Notes: generated by a model not told the origin, from the letters alone. A stretch of DNA of 64,000 nucleotides from Serpens gallinarum (GCF_014836765.1 NZ_JACSQG010000010.1:26779-90778), one strand, 5' to 3'. Positions 48,163 through 57,238 are shown, numbered from the stretch's first letter. Numbers and translations: made by a program.

Positions 48163-49058
48163 CTTGAATATCCTTGAGTTTCCAATAGCAAGCGTTCTAC
48201 ACCGTTTTGCCAATCAGGCAGATGCAGGCCAAAAGTGTCGCGCAATTTACTACAGTCGAGCCGTGAATTCAGCGGGCGTTGGGCCGGGGTTGGGTAATCG
48301 GCTGTGGTAATCGCAGCGATTTTTTGCACCGCGAGCTCTTGTCCGGCTTGGCGCGCCTGCTCAATCACGAAGTTTGCATAGCCGTGCCAGGAGACTTCGC
48401 CAGCGGCGGCCAGGTGATATATACCGCTGGCCACCGGTTTGTTGCGGGCTGTGCGCAGGCAGTGGGCGGTGATGTCGGCAATCAGTTCCGCGCTGGTGGG
48501 TGCGCCGACTTGGTCGTCGATGATTTTGAGCTGTTCACGTTCGGCAGCCAGGCGCAGCATGGTTTTTGCGAAGTTGTTGCCACGCGCGGCGTAGACCCAG
48601 CTGGTACGAAAGATCAGGTGTTTGCAGTCGCTGGCCTGGATGGCCTGTTCGCCTTCACGTTTGGTTTGTCCGTAAACGTTAAGCGGTGCGGTGGATTGGT
48701 CTTCGCGCCAGGGTTGTTGGCCGCTGCCGTCGAATACGTAGTCGGTGGAGTAATGCACCAGCCAGCCGCCCAGTTTTTTCATGCATTCGGCGAGTATTGC
48801 CGGGGCCTCGGCGTTGATGCGTCGGGCCAGGGCGGGTTCGCTTTCGGCTTTGTCTACGGCGGTGTAGGCGGCGGCGTTGACGACTATGTCGGGCTTTAAA
48901 TCGCAGAGGGTGCGTCGCAGGCCGGGTAGATCGCCGAGGTTGCCGACCAGGCCGCACTCCCCTGCCCTGTCCAGGGCGATGACCTGGCCCAGGGGCTGGA
49001 GGGCGCGTTGCAGCTCCCAGCCGACTTGGCCGTTTTTGCCGAGGAGGAGGATTTTCAT
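48159..49058 (-). CDS. rmlD: dTDP-4-dehydrorhamnose reductase
   Basis: 299 aa. [20 protein letters not shown] is the Rossmann motif; [23 protein letters not shown] and YGQTKREGE (YxxxK) are the RmlD signatures. Final enzyme of dTDP-L-rhamnose synthesis. Separated from rmlB by an 873-bp gap filled by a REP array. Confidence 0.95.
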
Positions 49059-49201
49059 GTTGTGTGGATTTCCTTGGCGCTGACCGGAACTCTCGCTCCT
49101 AGGTTTATTGGCTGGCTATTTTGGGGTGGTTGCGACAAACATTGAGCGCATCAGGCTTGGGGTTTGTCGTATCTCCGCAGCTGACAGAAGGTGCGCAGCC
49201 A

Positions 49202-49904
49202 GGCGAATAAATTCGCCCCTACGAGGTTAACGTCCGGGGCAGCGGTTTTTTTAGCTTACTTTGTCAGCCGTGAAGCTGCAGCTCTAAGTGGCTTTGATCG
49301 CGGACGAGTCCGCTCCTATAGATTTGAACCATTGTTGTTTGTCGCAGCTGCGCAGTGCCGGAAGTCTTGGTGCCAGGCGAATGAATTCGCCCCTACAGGG
49401 TTACGTCCGGGGCAGCGGTTTTTTTTAGCTTTTTTGTCAGCCGTGGAGCTGCAGCTCCGAGTGGCTTTGATCGCGAACGAGTCCGCTTCTAAAGATTTTG
49501 AGCCATTGTTGTTTGTCGCAGCTGCACAGTGCCGGAAGGCTTGGTGCCAGGCGAATGAATTCGCCCCTACAGGGTTTACGTCCGGGGTGCGGTTTTTTTA
49601 GCTTTTTTGTCAGCCACTCAGAGCTGCAGCTCTGAGTGGCTTGGATTGCGGGCGAGTCCGCTACAGATTTTGAGCGTTTGTTTGTCGCAACTGCGCCGTG
49701 CGGAAGGCTTGTTGCCAGGCGAATAAATTCGCCCCTACAGGGTTTACGTCCGGGGCAGCGAGCTTTTTAGTTTTTTGTCAGCCGTGGAGCTGCAGCTCCG
49801 AGTGGCTTTGATCGCGGACGAGTCCGCTACAGATTTTGAGCGTTGTTTGTCGCAGCTGCGTAGTGCCGGAAGGCTTGATGCCAGGCGAATGAATTCGCCC
49901 CTAC
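49202..49904. repeat. Five-copy tandem REP array inside the rml operon
   Basis: REP cores, all in one orientation, at 49202-49222, 49376-49396, 49550-49570, 49719-49739 and 49884-49904, giving units of 165-174 bp. Each spacer has a T-rich stretch, a GAGCTGCAGCTC palindrome and a CGCGGACGAGTCCGC REP of the second type. The copy at 49612-49641 is a perfect 30-bp palindrome. It occupies nearly the whole gap between rmlD and rmlB and must be transcribed if the operon is continuous. Confidence 0.92.
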
Positions 49905-49931
49905 ATCTAACGCCTGCAGCCGGCGAGGTTT

Positions 49932-51062
49932 TCACGCGGTGGTGCGAGCGCTGTAGTTTTTGTCCAGCCATTGCTGGTAGGCGCCGCTTTTTACATGGGC
50001 GACCCAGTCGGGGTTGTTCAGGTACCACTCGACAGTTTTGCGGATGCCCGATTCGAAGGTTTCTTCGGGGGTCCAGCCGAGTTCGCGCTGGATCTTGCTA
50101 GCATCGATGGCGTAGCGCAGGTCGTGGCCGGGGCGGTCTTGGACGTGGGTAATGAGATCTTTGTAGGAGCTCATTGCCAGGCCTGCGGCCTGATTCGCGA
50201 CGGGGGCGTCGCTCCCACAAATTTTGGCATTGCTGGATACAGGGCGGAATTCGTCGAGCAGTTCGCAGAGGGTATGGACGACTTCGATGTTCTGTTTTTC
50301 GTTGTGGCCGCCGATGTTGTAGGTCTCGCCCACTTCGCCTTCGGTTACCACTTTGTACAGGGCGCGAGCGTGGTCTTCGACGTACAGCCAGTCACGCACT
50401 TGATCGCCCTTGCCGTAAATCGGCAGCGGTTTGCCTTCCAGGGCGTTCAGGATAATCAACGGGATGAGCTTTTCAGGGAAGTGGTACGGGCCGTAGTTGT
50501 TCGAGCAGTTGGTGATCAGGGTCGGCATGCCGTAGGTACGGCGCCAGGCACGGACCAGGTGGTCGGAGCTGGCTTTGCTCGCCGAGTAAGGGGAGCTGGG
50601 CGCGTAGGATGTTGTTTCGGTAAACAGGTCTTCGGGGCCTTCCAGGTCGCCATACACTTCGTCGGTGGAAATGTGGTGGAAGCGGAAGGCGGCCTTGCGC
50701 GTCTCGTCCAGGCCTAGCCAGTACTGGCGGGAAGCTTCCAACAGGCAGTAAGTGCCGACGATGTTGGTTTCGATAAAGGCGGACGGGCCGTCGATGGAGC
50801 GATCAACGTGGGATTCTGCGGCCAGGTGCATCACAGCGTCGGGCTGGTGCTTACGGAAGACGCGGTCGAGTTCCGCACGGTTGCAGATGTCGACGTGTTC
50901 GAAGGCGTAGCGCTCGCTGTCGCTGATTTCAGCCAGGGATTCGAGGTTGCCGGCGTAGGTGAGTTTGTCGAGGTTGACCACGCTGTCGGCGGTGTTGCGA
51001 ATGATGTGACGGATGACCGCCGAACCGATGAAGCCGGCGCCGCCGGTAACAAGAATTTTCAT
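49932..51062 (-). CDS. rmlB: dTDP-glucose 4,6-dehydratase with an in-frame REP-encoded insert
   Basis: 376 aa, second enzyme of dTDP-rhamnose synthesis. [20 protein letters not shown] at the N-terminus, [24 protein letters not shown] and the [11 protein letters not shown] active site are intact. The protein is about 20 residues longer than usual because a 60-bp REP-like element (50161-50220) is read in frame as [20 protein letters not shown], between [10 protein letters not shown] and [13 protein letters not shown]. The ATG at 51062 is used; the open frame extends a further 23 codons upstream without conservation. Confidence 0.93.
   Translation of the reverse strand: MKILVTGGAGFIGSAVIRHIIRNTADSVVNLDKLTYAGNLESLAEISDSERYAFEHVDICNRAELDRVFRKHQPDAVMHLAAESHVDRSIDGPSAFIETNIVGTYCLLEASRQYWLGLDETRKAAFRFHHISTDEVYGDLEGPEDLFTETTSYAPSSPYSASKASSDHLVRAWRRTYGMPTLITNCSNNYGPYHFPEKLIPLIILNALEGKPLPIYGKGDQVRDWLYVEDHARALYKVVTEGEVGETYNIGGHNEKQNIEVVHTLCELLDEFRPVSSNAKICGSDAPVANQAAGLAMSSYKDLITHVQDRPGHDLRYAIDASKIQRELGWTPEETFESGIRKTVEWYLNNPDWVAHVKSGAYQQWLDKNYSARTTA
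50161..50220. repeat. REP-like element inside rmlB
   Basis: On the coding strand the 60 bp begins TTGTGGGAGCGACGCC and ends GAGCTCCTACAA, i.e. it has TTGTrGGAGC ends in inverted orientation and an inner GGCCGCAGGCC palindrome. It is exactly 20 codons long and keeps the frame. The ends match the GGGAGC/GTAGGAGC REP type found elsewhere in the window. Confidence 0.88.
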
Positions 51063-51250
51063 GTGTTTTTGTACTGTCCAGAGTTCATTGTTTAAGTAGC
51101 AAAGGCTGATCGTTCCCACGCTGTGTAGCAATGTGCACCGGGTGCTCTAGCGTCTACGCCAGAGCATAGGGCCAGGCATTTACGCCGGAGCGTGGGATCT
51201 AATCTATTTAGTTTGTCGCAACCCCGCAGTAATCGGAAGGCGATGTGCCA

Positions 51251-51271
51251 GGCGAATGAATTCGCCCCTAC
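51251..51271. repeat. Single REP core between rmlB and the phosphomannomutase gene
   Basis: One 21-bp core of the GAATTC type, preceded by GTGCCA as in other right-hand REPIN ends, 27 bp downstream of the phosphomannomutase stop. Confidence 0.88.
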
Positions 51272-51298
51272 AAAAGCCGATACGTAAGTGTGCTTACC

Positions 51299-52675
51299 CT
51301 ACGCCGATGTCTTTACTGCAATGATGCTTTCGATGGTTTTAACCTGCTCGGCCACCAGTGCGGGGTTGGCGCGGGATTCGATGTTCAGGCGCAGCAAGGG
51401 CTCGGTGTTGGACGAACGCACATTCATGCGCCAGTCGGCGAACTCCAGGCTAAGGCCGTCGGTGGTGTCTTCCGTGGGGTTCTCGCTAGCATAGTGGGCC
51501 TTGACTGCCTGTAGCACGGCCTTGGCATCACTCACGGTGTAATTGATCTCACCACTGCACGGGTAGGCGGCCATGCGCGCACCGACCAGCTCGGAAAGTT
51601 TCTTACCTTGGGCGCTCATCAGTTCAGCAACCAGCAGCCAGGGGATCATGCCGCTGTCGCAATAGGCGAAGTCGCGAAAGTAGTGGTGAGCGCTCATTTC
51701 GCCGCCGTAGATGGCGTTTTCCTTGCGCATGCGTTCCTTGATGAAGGCATGGCCGGTTTTGCTCTGGATGGCCTGGCCGCCGTTCTGCTGGCAGATGTCG
51801 ATGGTGTTCCAGGTCAAGCGCGGGTCGTGGATGATCTTGGCGCCCTGCTCTTTCTTGAGAAAGGCCTCGGCGAGCAGGCCAACGATGTAATAGCCCTCGA
51901 TGAAATCGCCGTTTTCGTCGAACAGGAAGCAGCGATCGAAATCACCGTCCCAGGCGATGCCCATGTCGGCATTATGGGCCTTGACCACATCGGCGGTGGC
52001 GGCGCGGTTTTCCGGCAGGATCGGGTTGGGAATGCCGTTGGGAAAGGTGCCGTCCGGATTGTGGTGCACCTTGATGAACTCGACCTTGGCATTCAGGGCA
52101 TGGAAGCGCTGCTCCAGCGCATCGATGACGTGCCCGGCGGCGCCGTTGCCAGCGTTAACCACCAGTTTCAGCGGCTTGAGCGTGGCGGCGTCGAGGTAGC
52201 CGAGCAGGTGGTCGATGTAGGCATCCTGACAGGACTGCTGGGTCAGCGTGCCGCGCGTTTCGACAGCGGCGAAAGCGTTGTCTTCGGCCAGGCGTTGGAT
52301 GTCCTTGAGGCCGGTGTCGCCACTGATCGGCTGAGCACCGCGACGTACCAGTTTCATGCCGTTGAAGTCGATGGGGTTGTGGCTGGCGGTCACTTCGATG
52401 CCACCGTCGACATCCAAGTGAAAGGCGGCGAAGTAGACTTCTTCGGTGCCGGTCATGCCCAGGTCGATTACGTCGCAGCCGGCATCCAGCAGGCCATTGG
52501 CCAAGGCCTGTTTCAGGCCGTCGGTGGACAGACGCATGTCGCCACCGATAACGATGCGTTTGGCATTCAGAAATTGCGCGTAGGCGCGGCCGATGCGGTA
52601 GGCGATATCTTCGTTGAGCTCGGCACCGAGCTGGCCGCGGATGTCATAGGCTTTGAAGCAGGTGAGCTGGGGCAT
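51299..52675 (-). CDS. manB: Phosphomannomutase CpsG (ManB)
   Basis: 458 aa alpha-phosphohexomutase. Phosphoserine loop in [12 protein letters not shown], metal-binding DGDFDRCF, sugar-binding [10 protein letters not shown] and phosphate-binding [14 protein letters not shown] are all present. It resembles enterobacterial CpsG more than AlgC. It converts Man-6-P to Man-1-P for GDP-mannose; no GDP-mannose pyrophosphorylase is in the window, so that step must be encoded elsewhere. First gene after the ops site and REPIN-containing leader. Confidence 0.93.
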   Translation of the reverse strand: MPQLTCFKAYDIRGQLGAELNEDIAYRIGRAYAQFLNAKRIVIGGDMRLSTDGLKQALANGLLDAGCDVIDLGMTGTEEVYFAAFHLDVDGGIEVTASHNPIDFNGMKLVRRGAQPISGDTGLKDIQRLAEDNAFAAVETRGTLTQQSCQDAYIDHLLGYLDAATLKPLKLVVNAGNGAAGHVIDALEQRFHALNAKVEFIKVHHNPDGTFPNGIPNPILPENRAATADVVKAHNADMGIAWDGDFDRCFLFDENGDFIEGYYIVGLLAEAFLKKEQGAKIIHDPRLTWNTIDICQQNGGQAIQSKTGHAFIKERMRKENAIYGGEMSAHHYFRDFAYCDSGMIPWLLVAELMSAQGKKLSELVGARMAAYPCSGEINYTVSDAKAVLQAVKAHYASENPTEDTTDGLSLEFADWRMNVRSSNTEPLLRLNIESRANPALVAEQVKTIESIIAVKTSA

Positions 52676-52748
52676 GGGTTTGCCTTATTCGTGCAGTTAT
52701 AGAGGGCTGTGAGGCCGCTCCGTGACAAGTACAAGTGGCGTAGCTGGC

Positions 52749-53453
52749 GTAGGGGGAATTTATTCGTCTGGCACCATGTGCTTCGGCGATGGCGAAGGTG
52801 CGACAAGCTACGCGGCTGACGCTGTGGTGATTTTCGCCGCTACTGCGTGGCCTGAACGTTATGCGTGAGGCGAATGAATTCGCCCCTACAGTACAAATAC
52901 ACTTGTGCGCCAAGCTCATTTTTACAGGCCGCCCGTAGGGACGAACTTATTCGCTTGGCACGATATGTTCCGGCGACTGCGAAGGTGCGACAAGCTACGC
53001 GGCTGACGCTGTGGCGATTTTCGCCGCTACTGCGTGGCCTAAACGTTATGCGTGAGGCGAATGAATTCGCCCCTACAGTACAAATACACTTTGTGCGCCA
53101 AGCTCATTTTTACAGGCCGCCCGTAGGGGCGATCTTATTCGCTTGACACGATCTGTTCCGGTAACTGCGTAGGTGCGACAAGCTACGCGGCTGACGCTGT
53201 GGCGATTTTCGCCGCTACTGCGTGGCGTGAGCGTTATGCGTGAGGCGAATGAATTCGCCCCTACAGTACAATTACACTTTGTGCGCCAAGCTCATTTTTT
53301 ACAGGCCGCCACTCGTAGGGGTGAATTTATTCGCCTGGCACAATATGTTCCGGCAACTGCGAAGGTGCGACAAGCTACGCGGCTGACGCTATGGCGATTT
53401 CGCCGCTACTGCGTGTGTGAGCGTTATGCGTGAGGCGAATGAATTCGCCCCTA
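52749..53453. repeat. Four tandem REPINs in the operon leader
   Basis: REPINs at 52749-52889 (left core degenerate), 52935-53076, 53122-53263 and 53315-53453, 139-142 bp each, with near-identical interiors (TGCGACAAGCTACGCGGCTG, CGCCGCTACTGCGTG) and short GTGCGCCAAGCTCATTTTT spacers. They occupy most of the 912-bp gap between the phosphomannomutase gene and rfaH. Confidence 0.92.
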
Positions 53454-53488
53454 CAGTCCAGACGACTCTCGTGTTATTGGGCTTCAGA

Positions 53489-53500
53489 CACGCTACCGCC
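53489..53500 (-). promoter_or_regulatory. ops: ops element (RfaH recruitment site)
   Basis: The minus strand reads GGCGGTAGCGTG, identical to the E. coli ops core (GGCGGTAGCGTG/GGCGGTAGYnT). It lies 88 bp after the rfaH stop and about 815 bp before the phosphomannomutase start, in the direction of the operon. In E. coli RNA polymerase pauses here and RfaH binds the non-template strand. No clear sigma-70 promoter is visible between rfaH and this site, so the transcript may start upstream of rfaH. Confidence 0.85.
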
Positions 53501-53587
53501 CCAGGATTTTGCGTCTGCTTCCTGAGGACGGGTGATTCCGGGATGCTCGCCGGATCGGCCTTGGGCCGGTCTGGCGATGCTGATGAA

Positions 53588-54112
53588 TTACTGTTTGCGC
53601 ACGCTCGCCAGGGGCATGTGCAGGTGTTGTTCGCGGTTAAGCAGTTTCATGAGCAGCACGACGCGCTCCTCGCCGTCCATGGACAGGAAGATGGCGTCGA
53701 GTTCGGCAAAGCTGCCGTCGATAATACGGACCTTGTCTCCAGCCTGAAGCAGGGGCTGTGGCGTGGGTTCCACACGCTGGCGCAGGTTGTCGATGAGCGA
53801 GTCGGCCACTTGCAGGGGGTAGCCGCCAAAGGCGACCAGGCGGTTGACGCCACGGGTTGAGCGCAGCGGCGCCCAGTTGCTGCTATCACTCAGCTGAATG
53901 AAGAGGTAGCCGGGAAATAGGGATTCTTCTTGAATCAGCCGCTGGCCACGCACCAGGCGCTCGCGTCGGCATTGCGGGCGATAGCAGGTGTAGCCTTGGC
54001 GTAGCAAGTGCTCTTCAGCCCGCTCGTCCTGCCGAGGTTTGCACTGCACAAGGTACCAAGCAATGTCTTGATCGGTGGCAGTGGCTTCGAGGGCACACGC
54101 GTTCATGTCCAT
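53588..54112 (-). CDS. rfaH: Transcription/translation regulatory factor RfaH
   Basis: 174 aa NusG paralogue. The N-terminal NGN domain has WYLVQCKPRQDERAEEHLLRQGY, RRERLVRGQR, ESLFPGYLFIQL and STRGVNRLVAFGGYP; the C-terminal domain has GDKVRIIDGSFAELDAIFLSMDGEERVVLLMKLLN, which in RfaH switches between alpha-hairpin and beta-barrel forms. These match E. coli RfaH closely rather than NusG. About 15 extra residues precede the domain, and the exact start is uncertain. It sits immediately before the operon carrying ops, which it is expected to control. Confidence 0.92.
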   Translation of the reverse strand: MDMNACALEATATDQDIAWYLVQCKPRQDERAEEHLLRQGYTCYRPQCRRERLVRGQRLIQEESLFPGYLFIQLSDSSNWAPLRSTRGVNRLVAFGGYPLQVADSLIDNLRQRVEPTPQPLLQAGDKVRIIDGSFAELDAIFLSMDGEERVVLLMKLLNREQHLHMPLASVRKQ

Positions 54113-54212
54113 TTTTCAATTGCCCGCCTAAGTGCTGCGGCCCTGTCTTCCCTGTCAGTGCTGATTGTGAAAAGGCGCACAGTCTAGCCTAAGTTCTATA
54201 AAAGACGAGCCT

Positions 54213-55670
54213 CTATTCTGAAAATATGGCCACTGGCCGGTTAGTAAGCGCATAACGTTGACGCAGAGCATCTGCCAGCTGCCGCTTGGCCTCCGCTTCC
54301 CCATGCACCAGCCGAATTTGGCTCGGCCATTCGCGCATTCGCGTAATGAAGTTGATCAGGCCACGCTGGTCCGCATGAGCCGAGTAACCACCCAGGCTAC
54401 TGACGCCAGCGCGAATGGTGCGGCGTTCGCCCTCGAGGACGATGTAACCGCCTTGAGGACCGTATCGCTGGATCGCATTGCCAGGCGTTCCTTTGGCCTG
54501 GTAGCCGACAAACAGAACATTGTGGCGAGAGTCGCCGAGCATGGCCTTGAGGTAGTTGACGATGCGTCCGCTGGAGCACATGCCGTTGCCAGCAATGACG
54601 ATGGCGGGACGTGCGGTACGGGCCAAGTGCTGGACCATGCGCAGGTGATCGTGATGGCTGTCTACCGTGATCAATTGCTGGAACTCCAGTGGACGTCGAC
54701 CGGCCTGTACCCGGCGTAGGGCTTCCTGATTCCAAAACGGTTGCAGCTGCCGATAGGCTGCGGTGAACCGCGAGGCCAGCGGTGAATCAAGGATGATCGG
54801 CAGTTGCGGCCAATCTGTTGGAGCACCGGCCAGGCCTTGAAGTTCCTCGCTCGACGCGCAGCTTCGGCCAGCGGTTTTGCGGTGGATGATGTCTTCCAAT
54901 TCGTAGAGCAATTCCTGGGTGCGCCCAATGCTGAACGCGGGAATCAGCACGCTGCCTTCATCTTCCAGTGCCTGCTCGATGACGGCTTCGAGGCGCTGAC
55001 GGCGGCTGCGCCGGTCTTCATGGAGGCGGTCGCCGTAAGTGCTTTCAATCACCAGCGTATCGGCGCGATACGGCGACTTGGGCGCTGGCAGCAGCGGCGC
55101 GTGGGGAGCACCGAGATCCCCCGAGAAGACGATGAGCTGTTTTGCCCCGGTTCGCGGATAGCGCAGGTCGATTTCCACGTAGGCGGAACCGAGTATGTGC
55201 CCAGCACGCTGCAGGCGGATGCGACAGCTCAGGTCCGGCTGATCAATCAGGCTGAACCAGGTCTTGTAGGGCAAGGCGATGATGCGTTGCTCGATCACCT
55301 TTATATAGCGCTCGGCCAATTTCTGGTCACGGCAGAAGCCGAGCTTGAAGGCATCCTCGAGGACGATGGGCAACAGCTTGGCCGAAGGCTCGCTGCACAG
55401 GATCGGGCCTTTGAAGCCGGCGGCCAGCAAGTAGGGGATGCGTCCGACATGGTCGATATGGACATGAGTCGCAACCAGCGCACGAATGCCATCGAGGGGG
55501 AATTCGATATTCAGTCGGTCTGCGCCGGATTGGCCCTGGGCAGAGATTTCCGCACCTTGAAACAACCCGCAGTCGATTAGCAGACTGTTTTGCGCGTTCA
55601 TGTTCAATTGGTGACAGGAGCCGGTCACGCCATCCCGCGCGCCGTGATGGAGAATCTCGGGGTAGTTCAT
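54213..55670 (-). CDS. MBL-fold beta-CASP metallohydrolase (RNA-processing type)
   Basis: 485 aa. Metal motifs ATHVHIDHVGRIPYLLAAG and VFSGDLGAP of the metallo-beta-lactamase fold, a beta-CASP insertion (TLVIESTYGDRLH through GRTQELLYEL and IVIAGNGMCSSGRI), and GGYSAHADQRGL near the C-terminus. Family members include RNA endo/exonucleases; the substrate here is not known. The ATG at 55670 has an AAGGAATT site; the frame upstream is not conserved. Transcribed toward rfaH across 100 bp, so co-transcription is possible. Confidence 0.88.
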   Translation of the reverse strand: MNYPEILHHGARDGVTGSCHQLNMNAQNSLLIDCGLFQGAEISAQGQSGADRLNIEFPLDGIRALVATHVHIDHVGRIPYLLAAGFKGPILCSEPSAKLLPIVLEDAFKLGFCRDQKLAERYIKVIEQRIIALPYKTWFSLIDQPDLSCRIRLQRAGHILGSAYVEIDLRYPRTGAKQLIVFSGDLGAPHAPLLPAPKSPYRADTLVIESTYGDRLHEDRRSRRQRLEAVIEQALEDEGSVLIPAFSIGRTQELLYELEDIIHRKTAGRSCASSEELQGLAGAPTDWPQLPIILDSPLASRFTAAYRQLQPFWNQEALRRVQAGRRPLEFQQLITVDSHHDHLRMVQHLARTARPAIVIAGNGMCSSGRIVNYLKAMLGDSRHNVLFVGYQAKGTPGNAIQRYGPQGGYIVLEGERRTIRAGVSSLGGYSAHADQRGLINFITRMREWPSQIRLVHGEAEAKRQLADALRQRYALTNRPVAIFSE

Positions 55671-55824
55671 GGTTAATTCCTTATAACGATGAATTGCCAA
55701 GCGAGCGGGATGGTATCGAGTTTCGACAAAAGGAAACGGAAATCGGGCGCAATGATCCGTTGTGGCTTTTTGACGCCTGCGCTTTCGGAGTTCGTCGCCG
55801 CATCGGCGTGAAAGCACGGAGCCA

Positions 55825-56140
55825 GGCGAATGAATTCGCCCCTACCAAAGCGGTTCAGCGCGCATGCAAACCAACTGTAGGGGCGAATTTATTCGCCGTT
55901 GCACGGGCCAACCGGCAGCTAATGAGGTGCGACGGACTGTGGGGGTTTGGCTGGGCCCGCACCTTCGATGTTCGTCGCCGCATCAGCGTGGGCTTAAAAC
56001 ACGGTGCCAGGCGAATGAATTCGCCCCTACCAAAGCGGCTCAGCGCGCAGGAACCCAACTGTAGGGGCGAATTCATTCGCCGTTGCACGGGCCATCCGGT
56101 AACTGATGAGATGCGACGGATGTCTGGGTTCGGCTGGAAT
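55825..56140. repeat. REPIN cluster left of the RAYT gene
   Basis: Right-type core at 55825-55845, a complete REPIN 55877-56030 (154 bp) and a left core at 56061-56081 followed by the usual left-half interior up to about 56140, immediately before the RAYT gene. Together with the right-hand cluster this means the transposase gene is embedded in its own REP family. Confidence 0.9.
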
Positions 56141-56199
56141 GGCCACAATGTAAATCGACCACTACAGTTGGGCCGTCAAATAGACGGAAGGCAATGGAT

Positions 56200-56649
56200 A
56201 TGCCTCGCAAGTTCTTGCTGAAGGGGCGCACCTCACAGACGAATCAAATCTACCATGTCACAACCTGCACCGAGGCTCGTCACCCGTGGTTCGTGAACTT
56301 TCGAATCGCGCGCATTGTGATTACCGAAATGCGTCGTTTGCAGGAAGAACAACGAGTTGTCTCACTTGCATGGGTCGTGATGCCTGACCATGTGCATTGG
56401 CTGTTGCAGCTGCGGGAAGACAGCGATTTGTCTCAAGTAATAAAAAAACTCAAAGGCCGCTCATCCCGACAAATTCGTTTGCAGTCAGGCCAAACAGCCC
56501 CCGTTTGGCAACGTGGTTACCACGACCATGCTTTGCGCTGCGACGAAAGCGTGCCACAGATTGCCCGCTATATCGTTGCCAACCCGCTCCGGGCAGGTCT
56601 CGTCGAACGTATCGGACTCTATCCGCATTGGGATGCGATTTGGCTGTGA
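56200..56649 (+). CDS. rayT: REP-associated tyrosine transposase (RAYT, Y1_Tnp)
   Basis: 149 aa. Y1/HUH single-strand nuclease: the metal motif is PDHVHWLL (His64, His66) and the nucleophile is Tyr124 in RYIVANPLRAGLV. IYHVTTCTEARHPWF at the N-terminus and WQRGYHDHALR are typical of RAYTs, which process REP hairpins. The ATG at 56200 gives better spacing to GGAAGG than the ATG at 56194. It is intact and flanked on both sides by REPINs of the GAATTC family, the presumed substrate. Confidence 0.93.
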   Translation: MPRKFLLKGRTSQTNQIYHVTTCTEARHPWFVNFRIARIVITEMRRLQEEQRVVSLAWVVMPDHVHWLLQLREDSDLSQVIKKLKGRSSRQIRLQSGQTAPVWQRGYHDHALRCDESVPQIARYIVANPLRAGLVERIGLYPHWDAIWL

Positions 56650-56676
56650 ATGCTGCGTAGAGGTTATGGCTTGACA

Positions 56677-57153
56677 GTAGGGGCGAATTTATTCGCCGTT
56701 GCACAGGCCAGCCGGCAGCTGATGAGATGAGACAGACGTATAGGTTTGACTGGATGATGCCTGCCCTTTCGGCGTTCGTCGCCGCATCGGCGTGAGCTTA
56801 AAACACGGTGCCAGGCGAATGAATTCGCCCCTACCAAAGCGGATCAGCGCGCAGGCAAATCCAACTGTAGGGGCGAATTTATTCGCCGTTGCACGGGCCA
56901 GCCGCCAACTGATGAGATGCGACGGACCGTAGAGGTTTGGCTGACTGATGCCCCACCTTCGATGTTCGTCGCCGCATCAGCGTGGGCTTAAAACACGGTG
57001 CCAGGCGAATGAATTCGCCGTTGCACAGGCCAGCCGGCAGCTGATGAGATGCGACGGACTTAGGGGGGGTTGGCTGGGCCCGCACCTTCGATGTTCGTCG
57101 CCTCATCGGCGTAGTTAAAACGCACGGAGCCAGGCGAATGAATTCGCCCCTAC
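56677..57153. repeat. REPIN cluster right of the RAYT gene, with a fused remnant
   Basis: Complete REPIN 56677-56834 (158 bp), a left core at 56867-56887 leading to 57004-57020 where a right core runs directly into TTGCACAGG of a left end, and a final right core at 57133-57153. The fusion looks like a deletion between inverted cores. The repeated interior TGATGAGATGCGACGGAC matches the left cluster. Confidence 0.9.
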
Positions 57154-57179
57154 CAAAGCGGTTCAGTGTGCATGCAAAC

Positions 57180-57220
57180 CCAACTGTGTGGGGGCGAACT
57201 ATTCGCCCCCACACAGTTGG
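57180..57220 (-). terminator. Strong hairpin downstream of pyrF
   Basis: Perfect 18-bp inverted repeat (57180-57197 against 57203-57220) with a 5-nt loop, 19 nt after the pyrF stop. The stem contains GGGGGCGAA of a REP-like core. No T-run follows, so termination would be Rho-aided or the hairpin protects the 3-prime end. Confidence 0.6.
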
Positions 57221-57238
57221 ATTGCAGACTGCCTTGGC

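Noticed and set aside
49612-49641. Perfect palindrome as a Rho-independent terminator
   Set aside because: The T-run lies on the wrong side for the plus strand and reads as an A-run after the hairpin on the minus strand, so intrinsic termination is not supported.
51299-52675. Assignment of the hexomutase as AlgC
   Set aside because: The protein follows the CpsG pattern ([22 protein letters not shown], short C-terminus) and lies in a polysaccharide operon; AlgC is normally located elsewhere.
52865-53433. Repeated peptides (MRxANEFAPTVQ) encoded in the leader array
   Set aside because: Products of translating REPIN copies; in frames interrupted at each unit.
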